64,000 nucleotides of DNA from Saccharopolyspora_C sp040643635 (GCF_040643635.1 NZ_JBEYUS010000004.1:119906-183905); one strand, 5' to 3'; shown: positions 48,867 to 58,251, numbered from the stretch's first letter. Program-made: numbers and translations. Notes: a model not told the origin generated them from the letters alone.

Positions 48867-48960
48867 GATCGCAACACTAGGAGAGGCCATCCTGCGCGGC
48901 CGCTCGAACCGTCGGGTTCAGAGAAGATCGTGGCCAGGGAAGTACGCGGGGCCGCTCCGC

Positions 48961-50049
48961 TCAGGAACGGCCCCGCCTGAGCGAGCGGTAGAGCACGATG
49001 TGGCGTTCGGCCGCCGTCCGCCACGTGTGCGCGGCGGCCAGCGCCCGCCCGGCCTCCCGACGGTCCGGGTCATCATCGGCCAGCGCGGCAGCGAGCTCGG
49101 CGGCGAAGGATTGCGCGCTGTCGGCGAAGCGGGCGGCGGCGCCGAAGACCTCCCGCAGAACGGGCAGTGCTCGCACCACCAGCGGAGTTCCGGCCGCCAA
49201 CGCCTCCATCGCGGCCAGCCCGAATCCCTCCTTGGTGGACGGGAACGCGAAGGCGCTGGCGGCGGCGACCAGAGCGGGGAGGTCGTCCTCAGCCACCGGC
49301 CCCAGCACCACCGGTTCGACACCGAGCTCGCGGGCGCGGTCCTCCCAGCGCCGCCGGTATTCGCGGTAGTCGAAGAGGGTTTCGCCGCCGGCGATGACCA
49401 GTGCGATGTCGGGTTGCTGCTCGCGCAGCAACGCGTAGGACTCCAGCAGATCCAGCGATCCCTTGCGCGGCTCGATGCCGCCGACGGTGAGCACGTAGCG
49501 GCCCAGCCTGTCGGTCCAGTGCCGCCGGTCCTGTTCGGTGGTTCCGGCGAACCGGTCGTACGCAACCCCGTTCGGGATCACCTCGGCCTCGACACCCCAT
49601 CCCGCGCTCAGCTCGTCGGCGACCGAGCGCGAGACGCAGACGTGCGAGTGCGGGGCGACGATGGCGCGCTCGTGGCAGGCTGCCAGTTCCGGTGTGCTGA
49701 AGTGGTCGATGTGGTGCACCGTGCGCACGCAGTCGCCGACCGCGTTCGCGCTGATGCAGTCCTGGGCGTGCACCACGTCGTACTGGTCCGGGGTGAAAGC
49801 CGCGCCGAGCACCTCGATCGAACGCAGCACGCGCTCGCCCGCGGTTTCGCCGTCCGGTCCGTCGGCGAACGGTACGATCCGCACGTCCACGGCGTCGTCG
49901 ACCTGCCGGAAGAACCCGGTGTCGCCACCACGCCCCAAGGTCCAGACGGCCACGTCCTCGCCGAGCACTGCCAGTGCCTCGGCCAGTGCCAGCGTGTGCA
50001 CCACACCGCCACGAGGTTTCGTCGAGTAGCTCAACAGCGCGATCTTCAC
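48961..50049 (-). CDS. MSMEG_0565-family glycosyltransferase
   Basis: 362 aa from GTG 50049, overlapping the stop of the upstream gene (GTGA). It is a GT-B family 4 type enzyme: N-terminal LLSYSTKPRGGVVHTLALAE, a hinge at LTVGGIEPRKGSLDLLESY, and the C-terminal donor site STKEGFGLAAMEALAAGTP with the EX7E pair. Together with its neighbours it matches the glycosyltransferase of the Nit1 (MSMEG_0565-0572) cluster. Its acceptor is unknown. Confidence 0.88.
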   Translation of the reverse strand: MKIALLSYSTKPRGGVVHTLALAEALAVLGEDVAVWTLGRGGDTGFFRQVDDAVDVRIVPFADGPDGETAGERVLRSIEVLGAAFTPDQYDVVHAQDCISANAVGDCVRTVHHIDHFSTPELAACHERAIVAPHSHVCVSRSVADELSAGWGVEAEVIPNGVAYDRFAGTTEQDRRHWTDRLGRYVLTVGGIEPRKGSLDLLESYALLREQQPDIALVIAGGETLFDYREYRRRWEDRARELGVEPVVLGPVAEDDLPALVAAASAFAFPSTKEGFGLAAMEALAAGTPLVVRALPVLREVFGAAARFADSAQSFAAELAAALADDDPDRREAGRALAAAHTWRTAAERHIVLYRSLRRGRS

Positions 50050-50882
50050 CTGCTGCCTCCTCGGTAAGCGGATGGTCGCAGCTCTCCGAGGTGGTGCAGC
50101 ACTCGCCGGGCGCGTTCGACCTCGGCGCCCACGTCCAGCTCTGCGATGGCGAGTCCTGCTTTCGACCAGGTGCGCGCCAGGATGTCCCCTGCGGGTCCGA
50201 CGACCTTCGCCTGTCCCAGGAAGCGCATGCCGCCCGTGGTCCCCGTCTGGTTAGACGAAGCGAGCACGACCTGGTTCTCCGCAGCGCGCGTCTGGTCGTA
50301 GAGGTCGAAGAGCTTGGCCTGCCGGTCCTGGGCCATTCGCGGTGCGCGATTGGTGATGCTGGTCGGCCAAGCCGATAGACAGGCCAGCACCTCCGCACCA
50401 TCCAGGGCCAACGACCGCGCGGCTTCGGGGAAAGTCTTGTCGTAGTCGATGAGCATGCCCACCCTGCCGACCGGGGTGTCACACGCCGCGAAGGACTCAC
50501 CCGGCGAGTAGACCTGCGACTCACCGGCGGGCAGGTGCACCTTGCGGTGGCTGCCGAGCACACCGTCACCGCTGACGCACACCGCGGCGTTGTAGCGCAC
50601 GTCGCCGCCGTCCTCGCAGTAGCCGACGCACACGACCATGTCGGCGGCCAGCGAGGCGACTCGCCGGATCATCGGCGAGTCGGGAGCGAGCGCGGGCGGC
50701 AGCGCGTCCACGCCGGGGTGACGCAGCTCCGCGAGGTAGCCGCCGAGGGCGGCGTCGGGCAGGACCAGTAACCCGGCACCAGCCAGGCGAGCATCGTCGA
50801 TCAGCTTGGCGATCCGAGCCAGGTCGAATTCGAGGTCACGTCCGAAATGCGCTGCCGCAGCGCCGATGCGGACCAGGCTCAT
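50046..50882 (-). CDS. Nitrilase-superfamily protein lacking catalytic Cys and Glu (likely pseudoenzyme)
   Basis: 278 aa from ATG 50882, overlapping the next upstream nitrilase gene by 4 nt (ATGA). The carbon-nitrogen hydrolase fold is clear, but the catalytic triad is broken. The Glu position reads LVLPDAALGG (Asp), and the nucleophile position reads MLIDYDKTFPE (Asp instead of Cys). The Lys in SHRKVHLPAG remains. I checked both codons on the DNA (GAC in each). It is a diverged copy of the adjacent intact enzyme. It may be a regulatory or structural partner, or act by another chemistry. Confidence 0.85.
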   Translation of the reverse strand: MSLVRIGAAAAHFGRDLEFDLARIAKLIDDARLAGAGLLVLPDAALGGYLAELRHPGVDALPPALAPDSPMIRRVASLAADMVVCVGYCEDGGDVRYNAAVCVSGDGVLGSHRKVHLPAGESQVYSPGESFAACDTPVGRVGMLIDYDKTFPEAARSLALDGAEVLACLSAWPTSITNRAPRMAQDRQAKLFDLYDQTRAAENQVVLASSNQTGTTGGMRFLGQAKVVGPAGDILARTWSKAGLAIAELDVGAEVERARRVLHHLGELRPSAYRGGSR

Positions 50883-51724
50883 GACAGGTCCGCGCCAGCC
50901 AGGTAGGCATCGGGCCGCCGGTCGCGGAGGTGTCCCATGTGCCTGCGCGCCGCTTCGAGCGCGCGGTCGACGTCGACGTCAGCGACAGCGACCCCTGCTT
51001 CGACCCCGGTGTCGGCGAGCACCTCGCCTCCAGGATCGACGACCTTGGCGCTGCCGACGAAGCGCAGCGAACCGAAGGTTCCCGCCTGGTTCGCCGAAAG
51101 CCACAGCACCTGGTTCTCCAAAGCCCTGGCCCGGTCGAACAGGTCGAAGCGGCGCTTCCACCGGTCCTGCGCGAGATCCGCCGCGGCGTTGGTGCGCGCC
51201 CCCGGCCAAGCGGACACGCAGACCCCGATCTCCGCACCGTCGAGAGCCAACGCGCGAGCCGCTTCGGGGAACGCCTTGTCGTAGCAGATCAGCATGCCCA
51301 GCCGTCCGGCGGGCGTGTCGAAGGCGTGGAAGGAGTCACCGGAGTCGTAGCTGGCGTTCTCGCTCAGCGGCTGGTGCACCTTGCGGTGGTTGCCGAGCAC
51401 GCCGTCGCCGCTGACGCAGACCGCGCTGTTGAACTTCCGGTCCCCGGCCCGCTCGCAGTATCCGGCGACGACGGTCATGTTCCCGGCGAGAGCGGCCAGC
51501 CGCCGCACTTCGGGCCCGTCCAGCTCGAGCGCGGGAGGTCCCGGATCGTCGGCGGCGGAGCCGTCGAGACCGAGCAGGTAACCGCCGAGACATGCCTCCG
51601 GCAGGGCCAGCAGCTCGACACCCGCGGACCGAGCCCGCTCGACGAGCTCCTCGACGATCAAGAAGTCCTGTTCCAGGTCGCGGCCGAATTCGGCGGCGAC
51701 GGCGGCCAGGCGCAATGTGCTCAT
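50879..51724 (-). CDS. Nitrilase / carbon-nitrogen hydrolase with intact triad (Nit1-cluster type)
   Basis: 281 aa from ATG 51724, coupled by ATGA to the GNAT-AIR synthase gene. The triad is complete: Glu in LLALPEACLGGY, Lys in NHRKVHQP, Cys in MLICYDKAFPEAAR. It would hydrolyse a nitrile or amide. In Nit1C clusters the nitrilase is required for growth on cyanide in Pseudomonas fluorescens NCIMB 11764 (literature). The physiological substrate here is not known. Confidence 0.88.
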   Translation of the reverse strand: MSTLRLAAVAAEFGRDLEQDFLIVEELVERARSAGVELLALPEACLGGYLLGLDGSAADDPGPPALELDGPEVRRLAALAGNMTVVAGYCERAGDRKFNSAVCVSGDGVLGNHRKVHQPLSENASYDSGDSFHAFDTPAGRLGMLICYDKAFPEAARALALDGAEIGVCVSAWPGARTNAAADLAQDRWKRRFDLFDRARALENQVLWLSANQAGTFGSLRFVGSAKVVDPGGEVLADTGVEAGVAVADVDVDRALEAARRHMGHLRDRRPDAYLAGADLS

Positions 51725-53181
51725 GCATCCCCCATTCCGGTCACCGTCGTGGTGATCGCTGCTGTGATCTCGCCGTCGGGCCACCGCAACCCGACGCCCC
51801 CGCCCTGCACCAGTTCTCCGCACGTGGCACCGGTGGCGGGCCCCGCCGGCAGCGGGTCGCTCCCCGCGTCATCGGTGGTGAGGACCGCGAAGCCGGGGAA
51901 GCACGTCAGCCAGTCGCCCACCGTCGCTCCTGCGGGGCGCGGCACGCGAGCGACGTCGATTACCGCCGCACACCCGCTGGCTTCGGCGAGCATGCCCAGG
52001 GTGCCCACGACCCCGGCCATCGAGACGTCCTTGGCCGCCGCCGGTCTCGCGGCGGCCACCGCGCCGAGCATGGCGCGCAGTTCTGGAGTTCTCCGGTGAC
52101 TGGTGGAATCCCACTGCCGACCGCGGTAGCCGCGGCGCCAGCCACCGCCGAGATCCGCGGTCAGCCGGACCTCGTGTCCCACGCGGCCACCGCCGCCCGG
52201 GACGGGATGGGCGGTGCGCCCGAGCGCGGTGAGGGACAACGAGCCGGGCACGCCGAGCTGCGTGTGCCCGCCGAGCAATGGAATCCCGCCGTAGGCGTCC
52301 GCAGCACGCCGCAGCCCGGCGACCAGGCGTCCGGCGTGCGCGGTGTTCCTGGCACCGATCGCGTCGAGCAGCCCGACCGGTTCCGCTCCCATCGCGGCGA
52401 GGTCGTTGACGTTGGCCAGCACCGCGCACCAACCGGCCCACTCCGGGTCGCGCTCGACCATCGCCGGGACGATCGCATCGCACGCCGCCACCAGGTCGCT
52501 GCCCGGGACCGGGGCTCCGTCGTCACCCACGAATCCGGCGCCGCCGAATGCACCAGGAGGCCCGGTGGCCGCGTCCAGCAGCGGCCCCAGGGGAGCTTTG
52601 GTCGCCTCCACGAGGTCGTGCACGCGACGCACGGGCCAGCGCATCAACGTGTGCGGCACACCGGCCACGTCGACCTCGCGGACCCGGTCCCAGCCCAGTC
52701 GTGCGAACAGCGGCTCGTTGCACACTTGCACGGTCGCGTCGAACCGCAGCGCACCGGCTGCCTCGGCGTGCGCGCAGGCGGCGCGCACCAGCGCCGGACC
52801 CACTCCGCGCGTTCGGCGCACCGCCCCATCGACGACCAGTCTTCCGCCGTACCACCATCCGAGATCAGGGCCGTCGGTCGCCGGACCGAGGCGGACTCCC
52901 CCGAGCACGCCGCCATCGGCGGAGCGGGCCACCAGGACGACCGTCCGCGGATCATCGTCCCGATCATCCCGGTCGGTTCCGGCGAAGAGGCCCTGTTCCC
53001 GCACGAACACCTGGTGCCGCAGGCGTCGGTACGCGGCGAGGGCCCCGGCGTCGGCCGCTTCGATTCGAAACGGTGGCTGCCCGGACAGGGTCGCGCGGTC
53101 GCCGAGCAGCGACAGGACGTCCGGCATCGGCATCGGCGGGCTTCCGGGCGGAAGCAGCTCTTCGTAGGCGATCACACTCAT
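51721..53181 (-). CDS. MSMEG_0567-type fusion: GNAT acetyltransferase + AIR synthase-like domain
   Basis: 486 aa from ATG 53181, overlapping the radical SAM stop (ATGA). Residues about 35-200 form a GNAT fold: YRRLRHQVFVREQGLF and a CoA-binding stretch around RRTRGVGPALVRAAC. Residues about 215-486 resemble the C-terminal half of AIR synthase/PurM-like ATP-binding proteins, with NVNDLAAMGAEPVGLLDAIG and LLGGHTQLGVPGSLSLTALG. In cyanobacteria the two parts are separate genes (Sll0786, Sll0787). The fused form is typical of actinobacteria. Both halves are members of the nitrogen-starvation nitrilase cluster; their reactions are unknown. Confidence 0.88.
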   Translation of the reverse strand: MSVIAYEELLPPGSPPMPMPDVLSLLGDRATLSGQPPFRIEAADAGALAAYRRLRHQVFVREQGLFAGTDRDDRDDDPRTVVLVARSADGGVLGGVRLGPATDGPDLGWWYGGRLVVDGAVRRTRGVGPALVRAACAHAEAAGALRFDATVQVCNEPLFARLGWDRVREVDVAGVPHTLMRWPVRRVHDLVEATKAPLGPLLDAATGPPGAFGGAGFVGDDGAPVPGSDLVAACDAIVPAMVERDPEWAGWCAVLANVNDLAAMGAEPVGLLDAIGARNTAHAGRLVAGLRRAADAYGGIPLLGGHTQLGVPGSLSLTALGRTAHPVPGGGGRVGHEVRLTADLGGGWRRGYRGRQWDSTSHRRTPELRAMLGAVAAARPAAAKDVSMAGVVGTLGMLAEASGCAAVIDVARVPRPAGATVGDWLTCFPGFAVLTTDDAGSDPLPAGPATGATCGELVQGGGVGLRWPDGEITAAITTTVTGMGDA

Positions 53182-54275
53182 CCTCCCGCCGTCCTCAGCA
53201 CCGAGCAGGCACCGCAGGCCGCGCACCCCGCGCCCTGATCCGCACCCGACATTCCGGCGCGCCTGAGCAGCCCGGCCACCGCGTCCGTCACGTAGGCCAG
53301 CAACTCCCCGCTGGGCGCCTCGACGCCGTCACGGGCGGCCAGCGTGCCCGCCATCGGCCGGAAAGGGACGACGAACGGATACACGCCCCGCTCGATGAGC
53401 CCGGCGGCACCGTCGATCAGTTCGTCGGGGTCCTCCCCAAGGCCGACCAGCAGGTACGTGGACACCCGGTTGTGGCCGAACACGCGCACGGCCTCGTCCC
53501 ACGCCGCCTCGTACTCGGCCAGCGGAACCTGCGACTTCCCGGGCATCCAACGGCGCCGCACCTGCTCGTCGAGGGCTTCGACGTGGATGCCGATCGCCGT
53601 GGCTCCGGCGGCCTCGAGCTCACCGATCCAGCGCAGTTCACCGGGCGGTTCGCACTGCACCTGGATCGGCAGGCCGGGCACTGCCGCGAGCACCGCGCGC
53701 ACCGAACGCGCCAGGTTGCGCGCACCGCGATCCGGTCCGGCGGTGGTGCCGGTGGTCAGCACCATCTGCCGCACCCCGTCGAGCCGCACGGCGGCCGCTG
53801 CGACCTCGGCCAGCTGCGCGGGCGTCTTGGCCGCGACCGTGGCGCCGCCGCGCAACGATTCCTCGATGGTGCAGAATCGGCAACGGTCGGATTCGGCGTA
53901 GCGAACGCAGGTCTGCACCACGGTGGTGGCGAGCACGTCCGCGCCGTGCAGCCGGGCGATCCGCTCGTAGCGCACGCCGTCCGCGGTGCTCAGGTCGTAG
54001 AACCTGGGCCTGCGCACCGGGGTGATTTCGACCCCGACGTCCTCCTCCCCCAGCCAGACCCGGCCATCACGCACCGAGTACGGGCTGGCGGGGTTGGTGG
54101 GCAACGCCGCTCCGGCGCCGTCGACGAGGACGTGGCCGTCGTCGCTGGGCCCCGCGCCAGCCGGTCGCGCGACCTCGGCATCCATCCGGACCCCGTGCAA
54201 CGCCAGCTCCGCACGCGTCATGATCCGCACGTCCACCGCCGTGCTGTTCCGCTCCTGGCCGGTATCGATGCTCAC
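53178..54275 (-). CDS. MSMEG_0568-family radical SAM protein
   Basis: 365 aa from GTG 54275, six bases after GGAGG. The cluster-binding motif is CVRYAESDRCRFC (a CX8CX2C spacing instead of CX3CX2C), as seen in this family. The C-terminus has GCAACGACSV, a second Cys group that may hold another iron-sulfur cluster. The TIM-barrel core contains VLTTGTTAGPDRG and IGIHVEALDEQVR. It is the signature enzyme of the nitrilase cluster. Its reaction is not established. Confidence 0.9.
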   Translation of the reverse strand: MSIDTGQERNSTAVDVRIMTRAELALHGVRMDAEVARPAGAGPSDDGHVLVDGAGAALPTNPASPYSVRDGRVWLGEEDVGVEITPVRRPRFYDLSTADGVRYERIARLHGADVLATTVVQTCVRYAESDRCRFCTIEESLRGGATVAAKTPAQLAEVAAAAVRLDGVRQMVLTTGTTAGPDRGARNLARSVRAVLAAVPGLPIQVQCEPPGELRWIGELEAAGATAIGIHVEALDEQVRRRWMPGKSQVPLAEYEAAWDEAVRVFGHNRVSTYLLVGLGEDPDELIDGAAGLIERGVYPFVVPFRPMAGTLAARDGVEAPSGELLAYVTDAVAGLLRRAGMSGADQGAGCAACGACSVLRTAGG

Positions 54276-54413
54276 GACACACCTCCATGAATGGCCTGCG
54301 ATTCCCCGCGAGCGGCGCCCGGCACCCGCGCTCGGACCCGAAGTCCGAGGGCGGGTGCGCGGCCGTCGCCGCACGCCGCGGCGAATCTCGGGATGAGATT
54401 TCGAAACAGCGGC

Positions 54414-54935
54414 TCAGAGCTGGTAGGTGGAGTTGATGATGGCGCCCTTCCGCGCGTAGTGGATGACCGCGTCCTGCACGTCGAGCGGATGGGTGGGAAT
54501 GACGCCCTCGATGAGGTCCTCTTCCCGCGCTCCGTGCAGCGAGAGCCCGAACCGGCAGCAGTACACCTTCCCGCCTTCGGCGATGAAGGTCTTGAGCTGG
54601 TCGTTGATGTTGTGCTCGCCGGGGAAGGCGGAGTTCCCCGTCGTCGGGAATCCACGGGTGGCAAGGCAGTTCAGCGAACCCGGCCCGTAGAAGTAGACGG
54701 CCGACTCGAAGCCCTTGCGCAGCGCGCGGGTCGCCTGCAGCACGGCCACGAAGCTCACCGAGGATTCGTGCGCGATGCCGTGCACCAACGTGAAGTAGGT
54801 TTCCCCGTTCTCCGCCTCGTAGTCGGGGAACACCTTGGTGGCCCCGTAGATGCTGGACCCTTCCGGCAACGACGGGTGCGGAATCTCGTCGCGGGACTTG
54901 CGCTCGACATCGGTGAGTTCGACGGTCTCGGTCAT
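54414..54935 (-). CDS. MSMEG_0572/Sll0783-family nitrogen-starvation protein
   Basis: 173 aa from ATG 54935 with GAGGAG upstream. The DsrE-like alpha/beta fold contains SSIYGATKVFPDYEAENG, YFYGPGSLNCLATRGFP, a Cys pair in VYCCRFGLSLHG and IIPTHPLD-like VIPTHPLDVQDA. The family was named from nitrogen starvation induction in Synechocystis (Sll0783) and is a core member of the cluster. It lies 26 nt after the amidohydrolase stop and 138 nt before the radical SAM start. Confidence 0.88.
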   Translation of the reverse strand: MTETVELTDVERKSRDEIPHPSLPEGSSIYGATKVFPDYEAENGETYFTLVHGIAHESSVSFVAVLQATRALRKGFESAVYFYGPGSLNCLATRGFPTTGNSAFPGEHNINDQLKTFIAEGGKVYCCRFGLSLHGAREEDLIEGVIPTHPLDVQDAVIHYARKGAIINSTYQL

Positions 54936-54961
54936 GTTTTCTCCTCTGATCACGATGTTTT

Positions 54962-55789
54962 TCAGTCGTAGAGCGCGGCGAAGGCCTCGCGGAACACGAG
55001 CTCGCCGAAGTAGCCGTCACCGGCCGCGGACCGCATCCGGGCGTACTCGCCGGGAAAGTCACCCCACGGTTGGTCACTGGCGAAGAGCACGCGGTCGTGG
55101 CCGATGCCGCGGTGCTCGATCTCCCGGGCGAGCCAGTGCGGGGCGAAGCCGATGGCCCAGGAGAGGTCGGTGTACACGCGCTTTCCGGCGGCGACCCAGT
55201 CGAAGAATCGCGAGCCGGCCAGCTTGATGTGGCCGCTCATGCCCCCGCCGAAGTGCACCAGGTGCACCGCGCAGCGATCGGCGTACCAGTCGACCAGGTT
55301 GCCCACCTGGTCGATGTCGGAGGCGGCACCCGGCGAGGTGTGCACGTGCACGACCAGGCCGTGGCGCTCGGCGACCGCGAAGATCTCGTCGAGCAGGGGT
55401 CGGCACTCCGGCGCCGTCGGTGATCCACCGAGCAGGAAGCTCAGCTTCAGCGCCCGCACACCGGTTTCACCGGCCAACGCGAGCGCCTTCGCCGTGCGCG
55501 CTCGATCTTCCGGTCGCGCGGACACCCACAGCCCGGCACGCACCCGGTCGTCCCGCTGGGCGGCTTCCAGGACCAGCTCGTTGTGCGCGAAGGCGACGTC
55601 AGGGTCGGGCACGCCGTAGTTGGGCAGTACCAGGGCTCGTTCGGTCCCCTCCGCGTCCAGATCGGACAGCAACTGGTCGACCGTGGCTCGGGCGGTGGTA
55701 TCGGCATTGATGGCCGGACCACCGTAGAAGGGATGCGCTGGCAGCACCCCGAGATGCCGGTGCGCGTCGAAGACCAGGTCGTCGCTCAC
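54962..55789 (-). CDS. Amidohydrolase-family protein of the nitrilase cluster
   Basis: 275 aa from GTG 55789. The TIM-barrel metal-dependent hydrolase family (ACMSD/amidohydrolase 2 type) shows the starting metal site VFDAHRHLG, then HVHTSPG, LVHFGGG and VLFASDQPWGDFPGEY with the conserved Asp. It should hydrolyse or decarboxylate a small polar substrate, perhaps downstream of the nitrilase. It is in line with neighbours: 8 nt from the flavoprotein stop. Confidence 0.85.
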   Translation of the reverse strand: MSDDLVFDAHRHLGVLPAHPFYGGPAINADTTARATVDQLLSDLDAEGTERALVLPNYGVPDPDVAFAHNELVLEAAQRDDRVRAGLWVSARPEDRARTAKALALAGETGVRALKLSFLLGGSPTAPECRPLLDEIFAVAERHGLVVHVHTSPGAASDIDQVGNLVDWYADRCAVHLVHFGGGMSGHIKLAGSRFFDWVAAGKRVYTDLSWAIGFAPHWLAREIEHRGIGHDRVLFASDQPWGDFPGEYARMRSAAGDGYFGELVFREAFAALYD

Positions 55790-55797
55790 TGCTCACC

Positions 55798-57108
55798 TCA
55801 ATTCGGCGACGGGACGGCGGAACGTGACGGTGATCTGCCGGTGAGCGCACCGCACACGTCGGTGATGCGGCGGGACGCGGCGATCCGCTCGACGAGGTAC
55901 CGCGCATCCCTGCCGACCCCTTCCATCCGGCCGGAGCCCCAGGTGTGCTGCCAGGGCAGCCCGAGGAAGTGCAGCCCGGGTGCGCTGGTCACGCCACGGC
56001 GGTGCACCGGATGACCGCGACCATCGAAGACGGGGACCTCGATCCAGCGGTAGTCCGCGCGGAACCCGGTAGACCAGATCACCGTCGTGATCCCGGCCTC
56101 GGACAAGTCCAGCTCGCGCGGATGGGTCGCCGGGTCCGGCTCCCACACCGGCGTGTACCGGGCCTCGGTGGGCGCGTCGATGCCGCGAGCCGCTATGTGC
56201 GCGTCGATGGCGTCCTTGATGGACTCCATCACCTGGTCCGCCGCGTCCAACCCGGACTTGAGGTCGTCACCGAACGCGGCCCGGCCGTCGCGGATGTCGA
56301 GCAGATGCCCGTACAGCCGCATGCCCTGGACCGCGAACGTGCGCAGGTCGATGTCCCGCCCGCCGTCCCGGCCGGTGACGTAGTGGTTCACCCGCTTCCG
56401 CACCTGGGCGGGGTCCGCGAACTCGTCGATGGTCTTGGCGTAATGCCCCATCTCGTCCAGCCACGCGACGCAGTCGCGGCCCCGATAGAACCGCGCCACC
56501 CGAGGCGCGTTGCCGACGGCCAGGTGCACACCGCGTCCCGCCAAGTGCAGGTCCTCAGCGATCTGTGCGCCCGACTGACCGCTGCCCACGACCAGTACGT
56601 CGCCCGGCGGAAGCACTGCGGAGTCGCGGTAGTCTGCCGAGTGCAACTGTTCGATACCGGCCGGGATCCGTTCGGCCACAGCCGGTCTGCTCGGCTCGTG
56701 GTAAGCACCGGTGGCGACCACCACCTGTTCGGCGATGATCTCCCCCACCGTCGTGTCCAGCAGGTACGAGCTACCGGTGAACCGTCGCAAGCGCGTGACG
56801 CGCACCCCTTCCAGCACCGGTGCGCCAAAGGATTCGGCGTAGCTCTCCAAATAGGACACGATCTCGTCACGCAGCATGAACCCGTCCGGATCGGCTCCCC
56901 GGTACTCGAATCCCGGCAGCGCACACTGCCAGTTGGGGGTGACGAGGCAGAACGAATTCCAGCGACGGGAACGCCAGTCGTGGCCCAGCCGCTCGGCTTC
57001 GAGCACGACGTGCCGGATTCCGCGCTGCCGCAAGCAGTAGCTGGCCGATAGTCCCGCCTGCCCACCACCCACCACCACGACCGGGTAGCGCGACTCGCGC
57101 GGGGTCAT
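55798..57108 (-). CDS. MSMEG_0569-family flavin-dependent oxidoreductase
   Basis: 436 aa from ATG 57108 with GGGGAGG upstream, overlapping the MSMEG_0570-like stop by 4 nt. It has an FAD Rossmann motif (VVVVGGGQAGLSASYCL) and an NAD(P)H site (VLVVGSGQSGAQIAEDL), and WSTGFRADYRW near the C-terminus, as in flavin monooxygenases. It is a core member of the Nit1-type cluster. A longer frame to 57378 has poor coding quality and would run through the upstream gene. Confidence 0.9.
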   Translation of the reverse strand: MTPRESRYPVVVVGGGQAGLSASYCLRQRGIRHVVLEAERLGHDWRSRRWNSFCLVTPNWQCALPGFEYRGADPDGFMLRDEIVSYLESYAESFGAPVLEGVRVTRLRRFTGSSYLLDTTVGEIIAEQVVVATGAYHEPSRPAVAERIPAGIEQLHSADYRDSAVLPPGDVLVVGSGQSGAQIAEDLHLAGRGVHLAVGNAPRVARFYRGRDCVAWLDEMGHYAKTIDEFADPAQVRKRVNHYVTGRDGGRDIDLRTFAVQGMRLYGHLLDIRDGRAAFGDDLKSGLDAADQVMESIKDAIDAHIAARGIDAPTEARYTPVWEPDPATHPRELDLSEAGITTVIWSTGFRADYRWIEVPVFDGRGHPVHRRGVTSAPGLHFLGLPWQHTWGSGRMEGVGRDARYLVERIAASRRITDVCGALTGRSPSRSAVPSPN

Positions 57109-57404
57109 CGCCGCCTCCCCGCAGGCGAGTGCATCGCCTCGACGACGACCCGTCCATCGGACGGATGTTCGCGGGCGGTCGCGTTGATCTCGGCCAGCTG
57201 CCCTTCGGCAGCGGTGCAGCCGAAGCCGAACTTCACCCGCACCCGTTCGTCGGCGATCCGCAGCGCCTGTCTGGTGCGTTCGACGAAGTCGGTGACCTCG
57301 TAGGTACGACCGACCTCGAGGTAATCTTCGATGATCGTGGATGGCGAGTAGCACTGCTGGACCGCACCGTCCGGCCAACGCACTCGAAACCGCATCTCTG
57401 GCAT
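57105..57404 (-). CDS. MSMEG_0570-family nitrogen-starvation protein, first gene of the nitrilase operon
   Basis: 99 aa from ATG 57404 with GGAGG upstream. Conserved features are MRFRVRWPDGAVQQCYSPST, DFVERTRQALRIADERV and KFGFGCTAAEGQLAEI. The small protein has no catalytic motif I can see. It begins a chain of ten minus-strand genes, most of them joined by 4-nt overlaps, so the operon promoter should lie just right of 57404. Confidence 0.88.
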   Translation of the reverse strand: MPEMRFRVRWPDGAVQQCYSPSTIIEDYLEVGRTYEVTDFVERTRQALRIADERVRVKFGFGCTAAEGQLAEINATAREHPSDGRVVVEAMHSPAGRRR

Positions 57405-58230
57405 CGGTCCTCCAGTAGCGGGAAGACGAGGCGGAACCTCGTCGCTGCCGACGGGAGCAATTCCAACGACCAGCTGTTTCCGAATGACGACATCCGGAAG
57501 AACACGCGGTACCAGCGCACGGGCATCGGTTACGACACGGCGAACGGGCTCGTGGGGAGTCCCCGCCCCAGCCGGGCCGCCGACTCCGACCGAGCGCGCT
57601 GACGCGCGCCGGATCCGCACCTCACTTCGTCCGTGCGGCTCACCGCTCGAAGTTCGTCCAGGACCCGCCGCTCGGCGCGGTCCGAGCGGTCGTGTGGAGC
57701 CGTGCGGCAGGCTCGATCCGCACGGCTCAACGTCAGGAGTGCAGCCGTCCGACCGTCCACATCCACTGTCCGCGCCGCGGGGCCGGCTGCTCGACCCGCA
57801 CTCCACCGGGTACATCGATGCCGAGGAGATCGAATGCGGCGGACGCGGTCGACCTCGCCCACCGATGAATCGACGTCCTGGATGTCCGAATGTGCGACGG
57901 CTCGCCAGGACGGGGCAGACAGGGGTCCACGCTCCCCAAGTTCAACGACGGCCGCGTGCAGGCGATCGCGACGGAAAGCGCTGTACCGCAGTTGTTCGAC
58001 GCCGCGTCGCCCTTAGGTTCGCGGCGGAGGAGCGGCCAGGGCCATCGGCGGGGCATAACCAGCCCCTGATGGATCGGTGGTGCACCAGGGGATGCGCCGC
58101 GGGAGGAGGAAAGAGCACACGGACACCCTCCGGAAAAGCCGATCATGCGGTACATCCGTCTCGTGCAGTTGATGAGACCGCTCCCGCCGCTCCCCGGTCG
58201 TTCGGGCAGTCGGGCTGATGGTTGCCTCGT

Positions 58231-58251
58231 CCGAGCCGAGGCTCGGCTCGG
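58231..58251. repeat. 10-bp perfect inverted repeat with 1-nt centre
   Basis: CCGAGCCGAG at 58231-58240 pairs with CTCGGCTCGG at 58242-58251. No T-tract follows, so it may be an actinobacterial-type terminator, an operator, or part of a non-coding RNA. Confidence 0.6.
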
